Shown: piece by piece, positions 1-8,595 of the stretch
Layout: each line of letters opens with the position of its first letter
How positions within the stretch are numbered: position 1 is the first letter of the stretch
Assembly (NCBI GenBank): GCA_016721465.1
Contig: JADKIA010000027.1
Span: forward strand, 124,001 to 188,000
DNA length: 64,000 nt
Direction of reading: 5' to 3'
Source: Ideonella sp.
GTDB taxonomy: Bacteria > Pseudomonadota > Gammaproteobacteria > Burkholderiales > Burkholderiaceae_C
Notes under the pieces: generated by a model
Told to the model about the DNA's origin: nothing
Databases searched by the model: none
Seen by the model: only the letters and a program-made list of their open reading frames with translations
Position numbers and translations under genes: made by a program

Positions 1-277
1 TGATGGCCGCGCACAGCGCCGACAGCAGCGCCACGATCAGGCTGTTGGCAAAGGCCTCGCGCATCAGCCCCAGGCCGAAGAAGCCGATCAGGTGCGCCAG
101 CGTGGGGCTGCCATCGGCGTCCATGAAGGCGGTGACGAACACGCGCCCCACCGGCAGCAGCAGGAACATCAGCAGGAAGGCCAGCACCAGGGCGCCGGCC
201 AGCCACACGCCGGGCCGCGCGGCGGGCATCGCGGGCGGCGATGCCGCGTTTGCGGCCGCAGTGCCGGGTGAGCCCAT
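1..277 (-). CDS. ABC transporter permease, N-terminal part only (runs off the window)
   Basis: Only the first 92 codons are present; the rest lies beyond position 1. The ATG at 277 is 18 nt downstream of, and in frame with, the stop of the solute-binding protein gene, so the two should be co-transcribed. After a 22-residue Ala/Pro-rich cytoplasmic tail comes one clear membrane segment (GVWLAGALVLAFLLMFLLLP), then a short periplasmic loop and the start of a second segment. This is the usual N-terminus of inner-membrane permeases of the Fe(III)/2-aminoethylphosphonate type (BPD_transp_1). Function is inferred mainly from its partner gene, since the EAA loop is outside the window. Confidence 0.7.
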   Translation of the reverse strand, partial: MGSPGTAAANAASPPAMPAARPGVWLAGALVLAFLLMFLLLPVGRVFVTAFMDADGSPTLAHLIGFFGLGLMREAFANSLIVALLSALCAAI

Positions 278-295
278 GGACGCGTCTCTGACGCG

Positions 296-1633
296 CTACT
301 TGAGCAGGCCAGCGGCCTGCTCGGCCAGGGCCTTGGCGCGGCTGTAGTTGTCGCGCGACTGGCTGCTCCAGCGGTCCTCCAGCCCGGTGACCTGCTTGTT
401 CACCGCTGCGTCCTTCTTGTTGGCGGTGAACAGCGCGAGAAAGTTCTTGTCAGCCGCCATGTTGGGCCCGACCACGGGCGAGAAGGCCAGGTCGCGCGCC
501 TGCTTCACCAGCGCCGAGGCCTGGGCGTTGGGCTTTCTCGACAGCGCCGCCTCGCTGTCGTGGATGGCGCGGGTGGCGGCCTGCAACTCCTTCAGGCGGA
601 AGGTGATGGTCTGGTCGAACATGCTGGACACCACGTTGTAGCGCGACTCCGACAGATCCGAATCAAAGCGCACCTTGGCCCGCTTGGCGATCTCGAAGGG
701 GTTGGGGTAGCCTGCCGGCACCTTGCCCGCGAAGGCCTCGGGCGGCAGGATCGGCAGGCGCGAGATCTTGGGGTCGAACAGCAACTGCTGGCCTTCCTGC
801 GACACCGTGTAGGCAATGAACTTGCGTGCCTCGGCGGCGTTCTTGGCACCGCTGACCAGGGCAATGTTGGCCGGCACCACGGCGGTGACGCTGGGGTAGG
901 CAAACTCCACCGGGAAGCCCGAATACTTGCCCGCCAGCCCGAAGAAATCGATCACCAGGCCGATGCCGAACTGGCCGTTGTTCACGCCGTCGGGCACACC
1001 GAAGCTGCGCTCGGTGATGGCCGCGCAGTTGCCGGCGATCTGCAGCATCTGCGCCCAGCCCTTCTCCCAGCCCTCGCCCTGCAGCACGGTCTCCACCGTC
1101 AGGTGGGTGGTGCCCGAACGCGAGGGCGAGCTCATGGCCACGTGGCCGAAGTACAGCGGCTTGACCAGGTCCGCCCACTGCGCCGGCGCCGGTAGCTTGT
1201 GCGCGGCCATGTAGCGCGTGTTCCACATCAGGCCATAGCCGGCCAGCGCCTGGCCGAGGTACAGGCCATTGGGGTCGTTGATGGGGTAGTTGCCCACCTT
1301 GGTGGGGGCCGACTTGTTGATCAGGTCGGCCGTCGGGTCGAGCAGCTTCTGGCCGGCCAGCACCTCGAAGGCATCGGGCGCGGAGGCCCAGAACACGTCG
1401 GGCCGCTGGCCGGCCGGCAGCTCGCGCACGTAGGCCAGGCCTTGCACGGTGTTCTTGTTCAGCACTTCGAGCTTGATGCCGGGGTTGGCCTTCTCGAAGG
1501 CCACCTTGTAGGCCTGCGTCAGCTCCTTCGGGAAGGACGTGACGACGGTGACGGTGCCCGCCAGGGCCGAGGTGGCGCCCAGCAGCAGCGCCACAGCAAT
1601 GCTCAAGGGACGGGTGAGTGCAGTGGACGGCAT
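296..1633 (-). CDS. Periplasmic solute-binding protein of an iron/phosphoglycerate-type ABC importer
   Basis: A 445-residue protein with a Sec signal peptide (cleavage probably after ATSALA, about residue 25) and a mature start GTVTVVTSFPKEL, typical of SBP family 1/6 proteins such as AfuA/FbpA and PgtC. The cluster-D fold is supported by the segments PDVFWASAPDAFEVL and AMSSPSRSGTTHL, the latter matching the ligand-binding hinge region. It is longer than plain FbpA (about 340 aa): an extra helical C-terminal part of about 100 residues resembles PgtC-like proteins. A GGAGAT Shine-Dalgarno lies 6-7 nt before the ATG at 1633. The downstream permease (1-277) supports an importer. The substrate (ferric iron, phosphonate or phosphorylated sugar) cannot be read from sequence. 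Confidence 0.8.
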   Translation of the reverse strand: MPSTALTRPLSIAVALLLGATSALAGTVTVVTSFPKELTQAYKVAFEKANPGIKLEVLNKNTVQGLAYVRELPAGQRPDVFWASAPDAFEVLAGQKLLDPTADLINKSAPTKVGNYPINDPNGLYLGQALAGYGLMWNTRYMAAHKLPAPAQWADLVKPLYFGHVAMSSPSRSGTTHLTVETVLQGEGWEKGWAQMLQIAGNCAAITERSFGVPDGVNNGQFGIGLVIDFFGLAGKYSGFPVEFAYPSVTAVVPANIALVSGAKNAAEARKFIAYTVSQEGQQLLFDPKISRLPILPPEAFAGKVPAGYPNPFEIAKRAKVRFDSDLSESRYNVVSSMFDQTITFRLKELQAATRAIHDSEAALSRKPNAQASALVKQARDLAFSPVVGPNMAADKNFLALFTANKKDAAVNKQVTGLEDRWSSQSRDNYSRAKALAEQAAGLLK

Positions 1634-1726
1634 GAACGGATCTCCGATGGATGGCCGCGAGGCCAGTGGGCCTTGGCGGCGGCGTGCTCAATCATGTTGG
1701 CGGTTCGGGGCCCACGTCGCCCGGGA

Positions 1727-3070
1727 CTAACCCTCGGCCTTGCGGCCGAAAGCGGGATCGATTTGCACGAAGGCCGCTGCCACGAAGGAGGGCAGCGTGG
1801 CCACGCACACCCAGCCGAAGAAGCCCAGGTAGCCCAGCTGGCTCTGCAGCCACCCGGCCCCCATGCCCGGCAGCATCATGCCCAGCGCCATGAAGCCGGT
1901 GCAGATGGCGTAGTGCGCGGTCTGGTGCTGGCCAACGCCTGCCACCATCAGCATGAACACCATGTAGGCGGTGAAGCCAAAGCCATAACCGAATTGTTCA
2001 GCGGCCACGGCGGCGCTCACCAGCCACAGGCTCTGCGGTTGCGCCACGGCCAGGGCCACGAAGATCAGGTTGGGCAGGTGCATGGCGATCATCAGTGGCC
2101 AGAGCAGGCGCTTCAGGCCGCCCAGCGAGATCACCCAGCCGCCCAGCAGGCCACCCACGGTGAGCGCAATCACCCCCACGGTGCCATAGGCGATGCCCAC
2201 CTCCTGCGTCTTCAGGCCCAGGCCCCCGACGGCGGTGGCGTCGAGCAGAAACGGCGTCACCAGCTTCAGCAACTGCGCCTCGGCAAAGCGATAGAGCAGC
2301 AGGAAGGCCAGGATGCGCCCGATGCCGGGTTGGCGAAAGAACGCGGCAAACACCTCGATGAAGCCGGGCCAGAAGGCCGTGTCGCGGCGCGTGGGCCGAT
2401 CCGTGGCTGGCCGGGGCAGGGCCCAGGCATGCCACACGGCCACCGCGACGAAGAAGACGGCCATCAGGCCAAACACCAAGGCCCAGGCCTGCGCCGGCCG
2501 GCCCGTGCGCTGCTGCAGCCAACCGGCCAGGTAGACCAGACCGCCCTGGCCCGCGATCATCGCCAGCCGGTAGAAGGTGCTGCGCACGCCCACGAAGGCG
2601 GCCTGCCGCTGTTGCGGCAGCGCCAGCAGGTAAAAGCCGTCGGCGGCGATGTCGTGCGTGGCCGAGGCAAAGGCCATCAGCCAGAAGATGGCCAGCGACA
2701 GGCGCAGCGCATCGGATGCCGGCAAGGTGAGGGCCACCATGGCCAGCGCCGCGCCCACCACGAATTGCAATGCCACGATCCAGCGCCGCTTGGTGCCCAG
2801 CAGATCGACCAGCGGGCTCCACAGCGGCTTGATCACCCAGGGCAGGTAGAGCCAGCTGGTGTACAGCGCAATCTCGGTGTTGGACACGCCGAGGTTCTTG
2901 TACATCACCACCGACAGCGTCATCACCACCACGTAGGGCAGGCCCTGGCTGAAGTACAGCGTGGGGATCCAGCGCCAGGGGGTGGGTGTGGTGTTCAAGG
3001 GCGGCAGGTCGTCTGATTTGCGCAACGGCCGGCGCACTCTACAGCGACGCCGGATTGCCCGGTGCGCCAC
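1727..3070 (-). CDS. AmpG-like MFS permease, possible muropeptide importer
   Basis: A polytopic membrane protein with about 12 hydrophobic segments. The N-terminal signature ISTLYFSQGLPY-like (here TLYFSQGLPYVVVMTLSVVM) followed by SWLYLPWVIKPLWSPLVDL is typical of the AmpG branch of the major facilitator superfamily, which brings GlcNAc-anhydroMurNAc-peptides into the cytosol for recycling. The ATG at 3070 gives 447 aa with an unusual Arg-rich leader; a TTG at 2998 (423 aa) starts closer to the conserved region and may be the real start. It is divergent from the TonB receptor gene, with a 130-bp shared region. The many cell-wall hydrolase genes nearby favour a muropeptide or anhydro-sugar substrate, but AmpG-like permeases of Burkholderiales are diverse, so the substrate is inferred. 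Confidence 0.75.
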   Translation of the reverse strand: MAHRAIRRRCRVRRPLRKSDDLPPLNTTPTPWRWIPTLYFSQGLPYVVVMTLSVVMYKNLGVSNTEIALYTSWLYLPWVIKPLWSPLVDLLGTKRRWIVALQFVVGAALAMVALTLPASDALRLSLAIFWLMAFASATHDIAADGFYLLALPQQRQAAFVGVRSTFYRLAMIAGQGGLVYLAGWLQQRTGRPAQAWALVFGLMAVFFVAVAVWHAWALPRPATDRPTRRDTAFWPGFIEVFAAFFRQPGIGRILAFLLLYRFAEAQLLKLVTPFLLDATAVGGLGLKTQEVGIAYGTVGVIALTVGGLLGGWVISLGGLKRLLWPLMIAMHLPNLIFVALAVAQPQSLWLVSAAVAAEQFGYGFGFTAYMVFMLMVAGVGQHQTAHYAICTGFMALGMMLPGMGAGWLQSQLGYLGFFGWVCVATLPSFVAAAFVQIDPAFGRKAEG

Positions 3071-3200
3071 TCTGACAAAGGGATCGCGCTGCGGTCATGG
3101 ACGCCGGTCCGGAGGGTGAATACCGCTGGTCGGTTTGTCACGCTACGGTAAAGTGGTTCGCACCAATTGTTACCGCCCCAACCCCAGGAGTGTCCAACCC

Positions 3201-5957
3201 ATGAAGCTCAAACCCATCGTTCGCGCCATTGCCTTGCTGGGTGTGGCCGCACCTTTGTTGGTTCAAGCCCAGTCCGCACAGCGCGTCGAGATCACCGGGT
3301 CGAGCATCAAGCGGGTGCAGACCGAAGGCGCGCTGCCAGTGCAGACGATTTCGCGCGACGAGATCGAACGCTCGGGCATCGTCAGTGCCGAACAGCTGGT
3401 GGCGCGCATCAGCGCCAACGGCACAGGTGCGGACAACTTGTCCTCCAATGTCGGCATCCAGCTGGGCACCACCGACCGCAACAACAACGGGAATTCCAGC
3501 GCGAACCTGCGCGGCCTTGGCGCCAACAGCACGCTGGTGCTGTTGAACGGACGGCGCATCTCCACGCATGGCGCCAAGGGCAATGCGGTCGATCTGAACT
3601 CGATTCCGCTGGCGGCGGTGGAGCGGGTCGAAGTGCTGAAGGACGGCGCTTCGGCGATCTACGGCACCGATGCCATTGGCGGCGTCATCAACTTCATATT
3701 GCGCCGCGACTACACCGGGCTCGAGGCTTCGGCCTTCGTCGATTCCACGCAGGAGGGCGGAGGCAACATCTACCGCGTGTCGCTGCTCGGTGGCATGGGT
3801 AACCTGGCCAACGATCGCTACAACGTCATGGTCAGCCTCACGCACGACCAGCAAGCGAAGCTGGCCGGCGGTGAGCGCGATTTTTCCAATGGGTTCCAGC
3901 CTGCTCGCGGGCTGTCGCCGGACACCACCGGCACACCGTTTGCCACTCAGACCGGTCTGGCTGGTACAGCGATGGGGGCGAGCTTCAAATTGCCGACCAC
4001 CGGCGCGCAGACTTTCAACCGCGCCAACCTGCTGAGCTTCCAGGGCAATTGCGACGCCATCCCTGGCCAATCGCAGTACCAGAGCGTGCTGTGGGGTAAC
4101 CTGGGCTTCGCCTACGGCTGTGCGTTCGACTATGGCGGCTCGGCGATCCTGATCCAGCCGATAGAGCGCACCAACCTGGTGGCGCGCGGCAGCTTCGCGG
4201 TCAACGGCGACACCACCTTGTTCGCCGAATTCACCGGCTCGCGCTCGGTGGCCACCAAGCAGTTCGAGCCTTACCAGATCACCACCACCGGCGCCATTGC
4301 TGCGGCGCAGTACCCGGTGGGCGGGCCGTACTACCAAGACCTGTCGGCCTACATCCCCACCTTCGACAAGACCAAGAAGATCGCCTACCGCTGGCGCTGC
4401 ACCATCTGCGGCGGGCGCACGATCGAGACCACCACCGACGCCTCACGCATCCTGTTGGGTGCCGAGGGTGTGGTGTTCGGTGCCTGGGACTACAAGTTGG
4501 GCCTGTCGAGCGCCGGCAGCAAGGCCGAATCGGTGCTCGGCCAGGGCTATCTCTACCAGGACGCCATGGTGGCCGCGCTCGGAAGCGGCAAGGTCAACCC
4601 GTGGATCCTGCCGGGCCAGACCCAGACCGCAGAAGCACTGGCGCTGATCGACGCGGCCAGCGCCAAGGGCGCGCGCCTGTTCGACGGCAAAGCGTCGTTG
4701 ACGCAGTTCGATGGCACGATCTCGGGCGAGATCATGAAGCTGCCGGCCGGGCCGCTGGCCGTGGCGGCGGGCTTCGACGTGCGCCAGGAGTCCTACCAGT
4801 TCAGCGACGGTTCGGTCGGGGCTCGTGGGGTGTACCAGGCGCCTTTCGATGCCGAGTTCCCGAAGGTCAAGCGCGACATCACTGCCGTGTTCGCCGAACT
4901 GGCCGTGCCCATCATCAAGGGCATGGAAGCCTCGCTGGCCGTGCGCAGCGACCACTACAGCGATTTCGGCAACACCACCAACCCCAAGCTGTCGTTGAAG
5001 TGGACGCCGGTCGACACGCTGCTGCTGCGCGGCTCGTACAACACCGGTTTCCGGGCGCCCAGCTTCTTCCAGCTCTATGGGGCCACCGGCGAATCGCCGG
5101 TGCCCGGCAACATTGCCGACCCGGTGCTGTGCCCCAAGGGCAATGTGGTTGGTGCCGACCTGTCGGTGTGCGCCATCAGGCCGAACGCGCGCCAGGGCGG
5201 TAACCGCGACCTGAAGCCCGAGACGTCCAAACAATGGACCATCGGCTTCGTGGCCTCGCCCACCAACTGGCTCAGCTTCTCGGCCGACCTTTGGGAGATT
5301 CGTCGTACCGACCTGATCTATGAGCTGACACCGCAGCAGGTGATTGCCAACTACACCACCTTCCCCGACGCGCTGGTGCGCGGTGCCGACGGCCGGCTCG
5401 ACAGCACCGGCGGCTACATCCGCGCCGGCTTCGTCAATGCCGACGGCGACATCACGCGCGGCGTGGATCTGAACGTTCGCGCCAACGGCCGCCTGGCCGA
5501 CGGCCGTTGGGTGGCCAACCTGGACGGCACCTACATCGACAGCCACCGCTCGCGCATTTTCGCGACGCAGAGCTATGCCGAAACCGTGGGCCGCTGGAAT
5601 TCCCGCGATCTGTTCGTGCGCTGGAAGCACCAGGCCTCGTTCACCTACAGCACCGGGCCTTGGAGTGGCACCGTGAGCCAGGCCTACACCGCGGGCTACA
5701 CCGATGAAGTGCCCAGTGGCATCGTGCCCACGGGCTACGAGCCCAGGGTCGGCAGCTACACCACCTACGACCTGTCGGCCACCTACACCGGCATCAAGAA
5801 CCTGACGCTCACCGGTGGCATCAAGAACATCTTGAACACCGATCCGCCTTTCACCGCGCACAACCTGGACTTCGCCGCAGGCGCGGGCTGGGATCCGCGC
5901 GTGGCCGATCCGCGTGGCCGCGCGTTCACGCTGCGGGTGGGCTACAAGTTCTTCTGA
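3201..5957 (+). CDS. TonB-dependent outer-membrane receptor
   Basis: A 918-residue receptor. The start is the ATG at 3201 (MKLKPIVRAIALLG), preceded by CAGGAGTG; a signal peptide ends near VQAQS. The plug domain covers about residues 25-170 and contains RVEITGSSIKR, the LRGLGANSTLVLLNGRR motif and GVIN(F)ILRRDYTG. The rest is a 22-strand barrel ending in the C-terminal aromatic signature TLRVGYKFF recognised by BAM. The plug is of the type often seen next to peptidase genes rather than a classic siderophore receptor. The D-Ala-D-Ala dipeptidase starts 13 nt downstream and an LD-carboxypeptidase follows, so import of a peptide or muropeptide is a reasonable inference. The actual ligand is unknown. 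Confidence 0.88.
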   Translation: MKLKPIVRAIALLGVAAPLLVQAQSAQRVEITGSSIKRVQTEGALPVQTISRDEIERSGIVSAEQLVARISANGTGADNLSSNVGIQLGTTDRNNNGNSSANLRGLGANSTLVLLNGRRISTHGAKGNAVDLNSIPLAAVERVEVLKDGASAIYGTDAIGGVINFILRRDYTGLEASAFVDSTQEGGGNIYRVSLLGGMGNLANDRYNVMVSLTHDQQAKLAGGERDFSNGFQPARGLSPDTTGTPFATQTGLAGTAMGASFKLPTTGAQTFNRANLLSFQGNCDAIPGQSQYQSVLWGNLGFAYGCAFDYGGSAILIQPIERTNLVARGSFAVNGDTTLFAEFTGSRSVATKQFEPYQITTTGAIAAAQYPVGGPYYQDLSAYIPTFDKTKKIAYRWRCTICGGRTIETTTDASRILLGAEGVVFGAWDYKLGLSSAGSKAESVLGQGYLYQDAMVAALGSGKVNPWILPGQTQTAEALALIDAASAKGARLFDGKASLTQFDGTISGEIMKLPAGPLAVAAGFDVRQESYQFSDGSVGARGVYQAPFDAEFPKVKRDITAVFAELAVPIIKGMEASLAVRSDHYSDFGNTTNPKLSLKWTPVDTLLLRGSYNTGFRAPSFFQLYGATGESPVPGNIADPVLCPKGNVVGADLSVCAIRPNARQGGNRDLKPETSKQWTIGFVASPTNWLSFSADLWEIRRTDLIYELTPQQVIANYTTFPDALVRGADGRLDSTGGYIRAGFVNADGDITRGVDLNVRANGRLADGRWVANLDGTYIDSHRSRIFATQSYAETVGRWNSRDLFVRWKHQASFTYSTGPWSGTVSQAYTAGYTDEVPSGIVPTGYEPRVGSYTTYDLSATYTGIKNLTLTGGIKNILNTDPPFTAHNLDFAAGAGWDPRVADPRGRAFTLRVGYKFF

Positions 5958-5970
5958 CCGGCCATTGCGC

Positions 5971-6669
5971 ATGACACGTGGGGGCGGGCGCCGAGACGGC
6001 GGCCCGCCCTTCTTTTCTGACGCCGACGCCGGCTGCGGCAAGCTGACCGAATTGACCCCGACGCCGTCCATCCGCTGCGAACACATCGCCACCCACCCCG
6101 ACTTCCGGCCACTGGCCGGCGTGCGGGGTGTGCGCTTCGACCTGCGCTACGCGGGCATCAACAACTTCGCCGGCCGCGTGCTCTACCGCGATCTGGACTG
6201 CGCGTGGCTGCGGCGCGAGGCGGCCGACGGCCTGGAGGCCTCGGCGCGTTGGCTGGAGGCGCAGCGGCCTGGCTACACGCTGCTGGTGCTCGACGCCCTG
6301 CGCCCGCAACGCGTGCAACAAGCCATCTGGGACGACATCGCCGGCACGCCGGCCCGGGCCTACTTTGCCGACCCAGGGCGGGGTTCGATCCATTCCTACG
6401 GCATGGCGGTGGACGTGACCCTGCTCGACCCGCAAGGCCTCGAATGCGACATGGGTTCGGGCTTCGACGAGATGAGCCTGCGCTCGCACCCGGCCATGCA
6501 CGCCGAGCACCTGGCGCTGGGGGTGCTCACGGCCGCTCAGATCACCGAGCGCGGCTGGCTGCATGCGGCCATGGTGCGCGGTGGCTTCCGTGGCATCCCC
6601 ACCGAATGGTGGCACTTCGACCACGGCGACCGCGACGCCGTGCGCCGCGATCTGCCGCGCGTGGAATGA
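5971..6669 (+). CDS. D-alanyl-D-alanine dipeptidase, VanX/DdpX type (M15D)
   Basis: Zinc dipeptidase that hydrolyses D-Ala-D-Ala. From the ATG at 5971 the protein is 232 aa. The zinc ligands are visible as SIHSYGMAVD (His141, Asp148) and EWWHFD (His215), with Glu212 as the general base; FDEMSLRSH follows the usual VanX pattern. No convincing signal peptide is present, and the first 27 residues look like non-coding sequence, so a TTG at 6052 (start ...TPTPSIRCEHIATHPDF) is a possible alternative giving a cytoplasmic enzyme. It sits between the TonB receptor and an LD-carboxypeptidase gene in the same direction. There are no vanH/vanA/vanS homologues here, so use of D-Ala-D-Ala as a nutrient or wall-recycling product is more likely than glycopeptide resistance. 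Confidence 0.85.
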   Translation: MTRGGGRRDGGPPFFSDADAGCGKLTELTPTPSIRCEHIATHPDFRPLAGVRGVRFDLRYAGINNFAGRVLYRDLDCAWLRREAADGLEASARWLEAQRPGYTLLVLDALRPQRVQQAIWDDIAGTPARAYFADPGRGSIHSYGMAVDVTLLDPQGLECDMGSGFDEMSLRSHPAMHAEHLALGVLTAAQITERGWLHAAMVRGGFRGIPTEWWHFDHGDRDAVRRDLPRVE

Positions 6670-6682
6670 ACGACTGCAAACC

Positions 6683-7762
6683 ATGACACTGCAACGACGC
6701 GAACTCCTGATGGCCGCCACGGCCGCATTGCTGGCCGGTGCTGCGACTCGATCATCGGCGCAATCCGTGCCGCTGGCACGCCCGCCGCTGGCACGCCCGC
6801 CGCTGGCACGCCCGCCGCTGCTGCGTGCGCTGCGCCTGCGCCCGGGCAACACCATCGGCCTGATCAACCCGTCGGGCGCGATCTACGAGCGGGCGCCTTA
6901 CGAGGTGACGATCGAGACGCTGCAGGCGCTGGGCTTCCAGGTGCGCGAGGCGCCCAACGTGCGCGCGCGCTATGGCCACATGGCCGGCACGCCGGAGCAA
7001 CGCGCAAAAGACGTGAACGACATGTTCGCCAATCCGGCGATCCATGGCATCCTGGCCGTCACAGGCGGCTCGGGCGCGAACCGAATCCTGCCGCTGCTGG
7101 ACTACCCGCTGATCCAGCGCAACCCGAAGTTCATCGGCGGCTTCTCCGACGTCACCGCGCTGGTCAACGCGATCCATGCCAAGACCGGCCTGGTCACCTT
7201 CCACGCACCGGTGGGTGTATCGGAGTGGAATGCCTTCAGCGTCGATTCATTCCGCAGCGTGGTGATGGACGCACTGCCCACCACGCTGCGCAACCTCACG
7301 GAAAAGGGCGACGGCCTGGTGCCCAAGGACGGCCGCATCAGCACCATTCGCGGCGGCAAGGCGCAAGGCACGCTGATGGGTGGCAACCTGGCCGTGCTCA
7401 CGTCCATGGCCGGCTCGTCCTACCTGCCTTCGTTCGACGGTGCGATCCTGTTCCTGGAAGAGATCAACGAGTACATCTACCGCGTGGACCGCATGCTGTC
7501 CACGCTGAAGCTGATGGGCGCGCTCGACCGCCTGGCCGGCGTGGCGATCGGCGCCTTCACCAACTGCAACCCCGGTGAGGGCTTCGGCACGCTCACGCTC
7601 GACGAGGTGTTCGACGACTACTTCAAGCCGCTGAACGTGCCCGTGTACCGCGGCGCAATGATCGGCCACATCAAGCGCAAGCTCACGGTGCCGGTGGGGC
7701 TGGCGGCGGAGATCGATGCCGATGCCGGCACTCTGCGCTTGTTGACTCCGGCGGTGGCCTGA
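6683..7762 (+). CDS. Exported LD-carboxypeptidase (peptidase S66)
   Basis: 359 aa from the ATG at 6683. It belongs to the LdcA family, which removes the terminal D-Ala from L-Ala-D-Glu-Dap-D-Ala tetrapeptides. The catalytic triad is visible: Ser130 in VTGGSGANR, Glu259 in LFLEEINEY and His329 in GAMIGHIKRK. Unlike E. coli LdcA, which is cytoplasmic, this protein starts with QRRELLMAATAALLAGAATRSSAQS, a signal peptide with a twin-arginine look, so it probably acts in the periplasm. Just after the signal are three exact copies of a 15-bp repeat coding PLARP. The gene begins 13 nt after the dipeptidase stop, giving a receptor-dipeptidase-carboxypeptidase unit. A second S66 paralogue without signal peptide lies at 36393-37370. 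Confidence 0.85.
   Translation: MTLQRRELLMAATAALLAGAATRSSAQSVPLARPPLARPPLARPPLLRALRLRPGNTIGLINPSGAIYERAPYEVTIETLQALGFQVREAPNVRARYGHMAGTPEQRAKDVNDMFANPAIHGILAVTGGSGANRILPLLDYPLIQRNPKFIGGFSDVTALVNAIHAKTGLVTFHAPVGVSEWNAFSVDSFRSVVMDALPTTLRNLTEKGDGLVPKDGRISTIRGGKAQGTLMGGNLAVLTSMAGSSYLPSFDGAILFLEEINEYIYRVDRMLSTLKLMGALDRLAGVAIGAFTNCNPGEGFGTLTLDEVFDDYFKPLNVPVYRGAMIGHIKRKLTVPVGLAAEIDADAGTLRLLTPAVA
6770..6814 (+). repeat. Three tandem 15-bp repeats inside the LD-carboxypeptidase gene
   Basis: Three identical copies of CCGCTGGCACGCCCG (6770-6784, 6785-6799, 6800-6814), followed by a partial fourth. They are in frame and encode a Pro/Ala/Arg-rich linker just after the signal peptide, so copy-number change by slippage would alter linker length without breaking the gene. 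Confidence 0.95.
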
Positions 7763-7792
7763 TTCGCGCGGCTCTGGTTGGGGCCCTCGCTT

Positions 7793-7822
7793 TGCTTACC
7801 TGGTAAGCGATATTTGCTAGAC
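7793..7822 (+). promoter_or_regulatory. Probable promoter and operator of the AbrB-VapC module
   Basis: A perfect palindrome with 7-bp arms around one base (GCTTACC-T-GGTAAGC, 7793-7807) lies 45 bp before the antitoxin ATG. It is followed by an extended -10-like element TGCTAGACT (7814-7822). Toxin-antitoxin operons with AbrB-fold antitoxins are commonly autorepressed through such a site. The palindrome is seen directly; its role as operator is inferred. Confidence 0.55.
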
Positions 7823-7851
7823 TGGGCGCTTCACCAACGCAGGACACGGCC

Positions 7852-8121
7852 ATGGCCGCAGCCACACTCACCGCCAAGGGCCAGGTGGTCATCCCGGCCG
7901 AGATACGCGCCCGCTACGAGCTCACCGCCGGCACCCAAGTCGAATTCGTTGACGAGGGCGGTGTGATCCGGCTGCTGGTGCGCCGCCGTGTGGCGCCTAC
8001 CGAGCCGGCTGCTGGCTACGGGCTGATCAAGATTGCCCCGCGCGCGTCCTCACGGGGCCCGAGGCGTCTGTCCGAGTTTGACCCGGCCAGCCTGTTGGCC
8101 AAGCCGCGTGGCAAGCGATGA
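7852..8121 (+). CDS. AbrB/MazE-fold antitoxin
   Basis: 89 aa. The N-terminal half is a swapped-hairpin AbrB domain, recognisable by AATLTAKGQVVIPAEIRARYEL and the following ..AGTQVEFVDEGGVIRLL, the DNA-binding part of VapB/MazE-type antitoxins. The C-terminal half is basic and low in structure (ends KPRGKR) and should wrap around and neutralise the toxin. The stop codon overlaps the ATG of the PIN toxin (ATGA at 8118-8121), the usual coupling in a type II module. A palindrome at 7793-7807 probably mediates autoregulation. Confidence 0.88.
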   Translation: MAAATLTAKGQVVIPAEIRARYELTAGTQVEFVDEGGVIRLLVRRRVAPTEPAAGYGLIKIAPRASSRGPRRLSEFDPASLLAKPRGKR

Positions 8122-8534
8122 TCGCGGTCGATACCAACGTCCTCGCGCGCTTCTATTGCGACGACCCGCAAGACCCTGAGGCGCGACTGCAACGGCCTCG
8201 GGCGCGACGCGTCCTGCTGGATTCACCGGCCGTGTTCGTGCCCTTGACGGTGGTGCTCGAATTCGAGTGGGTGATGCGTGGCTTCTACGAGGCCACGCCC
8301 CAGGCCTGGTGCCAGGTGGTCGAGCACCTCATCGGCATGCCCCATGTCACCGTGGAGCGCTGGGAAGACGTCAAGGACGCGCTCGATTTGCACCGGCAGG
8401 GCCTGGACTTTGCCGATGCGCTGCACTGGGCCTGCAGCCGGCATTGCAGCGCCTTCGTCAGCTTCGACGACAAGCGCCTGGTTCGCCGGGCCAGGCGCCT
8501 GGCTTTGGCGCCGCCGGCCGAGTTGCCGGTGTGA
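8118..8534 (+). CDS. VapC-type PIN-domain ribonuclease toxin
   Basis: 138 aa with the PIN-domain acidic cluster in place: Asp5 in MIAVDTNVLAR, Glu48/Glu50 in VVLEFEWVMRG, Asp100 in LDFADALHWA and Asp117 in FVSFDDK. VapC toxins are Mg-dependent RNases that often cut initiator tRNA or rRNA loops. The gene overlaps the antitoxin stop by 4 nt. All catalytic residues are intact, so the module should be active. The target RNA is not predictable. Confidence 0.88.
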   Translation: MIAVDTNVLARFYCDDPQDPEARLQRPRARRVLLDSPAVFVPLTVVLEFEWVMRGFYEATPQAWCQVVEHLIGMPHVTVERWEDVKDALDLHRQGLDFADALHWACSRHCSAFVSFDDKRLVRRARRLALAPPAELPV

Positions 8535-8595
8535 TTCATTGAGGTCGGGCGCGACGCAGCCTGGGACCGGAGGCCTTCTTGAAGGAGATCGCACC

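Noticed and set aside
1199..3016. A 605-codon forward frame
   Set aside because: It is antisense to the AmpG-like and binding-protein genes and has Gly/His/Gln-rich shadow composition.
5971..6669. Glycopeptide resistance (vanX cluster)
   Set aside because: The enzyme is VanX-like, but no vanH, vanA, vanR or vanS homologue is nearby; D-Ala-D-Ala use in recycling fits better.
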